NCBI GenBank assembly: GCA_026005135.1
Contig: BPKM01000002.1
Coordinates: 186,001 to 250,000, forward strand
Origin: Leptospiraceae bacterium
Lineage (GTDB): Bacteria > Spirochaetota > Leptospiria > Leptospirales > Leptonemataceae
DNA: 64,000 nt
Direction of reading: 5' to 3'
The notes under the pieces were generated by a model that saw only the letters and a program-made list of their open reading frames with translations, was not told where the DNA came from and ran no database searches. The stretch's first letter is position 1. Each line of letters opens with the position of its first letter. Shown here in pieces: positions 63,509 through 64,000 of the stretch. The position numbers were made by a program, and so were the translations under genes.

Positions 63509-64000
63509 TTAATCAATACTTGACAACATTTTTTTTGCTCTATCTACAAAAAACATTTCAACTGGTTCCATATTTTTTATGGGTAAAATACCTCTTGGTT
63601 CAAAATAATAATCTTTATAGAGACGTATTTCTTCATAAACATTGCGAGAAATATTAATTTTCTGAGGTAAAGAAACACTTTCCAAACGTGCTGCTATATT
63701 AACAGGATTACCCCATAAATCAAAAACAAATCTCCAATCTCCAATAATTCCACTGATTACTTTTCCTTTATCTATTCCGATGCGAACGTACCAATTATAA
63801 CCTGTTTTATATTTTAGTTGCGTTTGTTCTTGATTTAACATATCAATAATATCTAAGGAAGCATCAATACATTCTTTAACCTGAGAAATTTCTTTAAATA
63901 ATCCCCCTGCAAACATATAGCTATCACCAATGGTTTTAATCTTTTCTAAATTATATTTTTTTAAAATAGCATCAAACTTTCTAAATAATTCGTCTAAAAC
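63509..64000 (-). CDS. Class III adenylate/guanylate cyclase, C-terminal part
   Basis: The visible part is the end of a class III cyclase catalytic domain: KIKTIGDSYMFAGGL, RIGIDKGKVISGIIG, FDLWGNPVNIAARLESVS and ISRNVYEEI. The Asp of IGDSYM and the metal/base-binding residues of WGNPVNIAAR fit the family. The N-terminal region lies beyond 64000. It would make cAMP or cGMP; the base specificity cannot be read here. A 43-bp gap separates it from the downstream outer-membrane protein gene, so the two may be cotranscribed. Confidence 0.85.
   Translation of the reverse strand, partial: VLDELFRKFDAILKKYNLEKIKTIGDSYMFAGGLFKEISQVKECIDASLDIIDMLNQEQTQLKYKTGYNWYVRIGIDKGKVISGIIGDWRFVFDLWGNPVNIAARLESVSLPQKINISRNVYEEIRLYKDYYFEPRGILPIKNMEPVEMFFVDRAKKMLSSID

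Noticed and set aside
1..64000. tRNA, rRNA or tmRNA genes
   Set aside because: I looked for T-loop words (GGTTCGANNCC and similar) and rRNA cores on both strands and saw none convincing; a covariance-model scan would be needed to be sure.

Overview
The window is an AT-rich (by eye roughly 28-30% G+C) bacterial chromosome segment with dense coding on both strands. Many proteins carry short lipoprotein signal peptides or look like outer-membrane barrels, so the organism is diderm. A DUF115 (Maf/MptE-like) protein, a FecR-domain lipoprotein, DUF4349 lipoproteins, a class III cyclase and a multi-copy protein resembling the Leptospira DUF1564 family together suggest a spirochaete, possibly Leptospirales-like. 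That assignment is an inference from gene families; no rRNA or tRNA gene was found.

Layout. 1-5.2 kb: PIN/TRAM protein (frameshifted) behind a CarD regulator, a thiolase broken by two single-base frameshifts, RF2 and a FecR lipoprotein. 5.2-11.1 kb: GDT1-like transporter, first copy of the DUF1564-like gene, gcvT, prmA, a large unknown protein and a nucleotidyltransferase. 11.2-13.9 kb: a chemoreceptor gene split by an IS630-family insertion. 13.9-21.6 kb: 2-dehydropantoate reductase, a GC-rich mobile-looking repeat, gmhB, queC, queD, a zinc-ribbon protein, an outer-membrane protein, a DUF4349 lipoprotein operon and the second DUF1564-like copy. 21.8-30.7 kb: the origin-proximal style block mnmG, rsmG, parA, parB with a parS site inside rsmG, plus an ATP-grasp/FMN-dehydrogenase fusion. 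30.7-41.1 kb: ccmB, ccmC and envelope proteins, then a surface-glycan-like set (DUF115 protein, ABC ATPase, phosphohexomutase, GT-C membrane protein).

41.1-51.8 kb is a fatty-acid or acyl-CoA degradation locus. A TetR regulator, a STAS protein and an RsbW-like kinase run leftward. Acyl-CoA dehydrogenase, MaoC-like hydratase, FabG-like dehydrogenase, thiolase, a family I CoA-transferase and an unknown protein run rightward. The divergent promoter region holds an 18-bp TetR-type operator and a long hairpin. A tandem array of GC-rich units, each a hairpin plus a G-quadruplex-type tract, sits in the CoA-transferase leader.

51.8-64 kb: argG, a DUF1564-like relic, a hydrolase, a copper module (His-rich CopB ATPase and a TRASH-like protein) separated by an IS110-family element with a structured leader that is a bridge-RNA candidate, a DUF302 protein, D-lactate dehydrogenase, a decayed polyphosphate:AMP phosphotransferase, an outer-membrane protein and the end of a cyclase.

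Several genes are broken (frameshifts, nonsense codons, IS insertion, relics). This fits either gene decay or indel errors in the assembly, and the sequence alone cannot fully separate them. The least conventional features are the tandem hairpin/G4 array, the ATP-grasp/FMN fusion, the IS110 leader RNA, the GC-rich repeat at 15.2 kb and the near-identical DUF1564-like copies.
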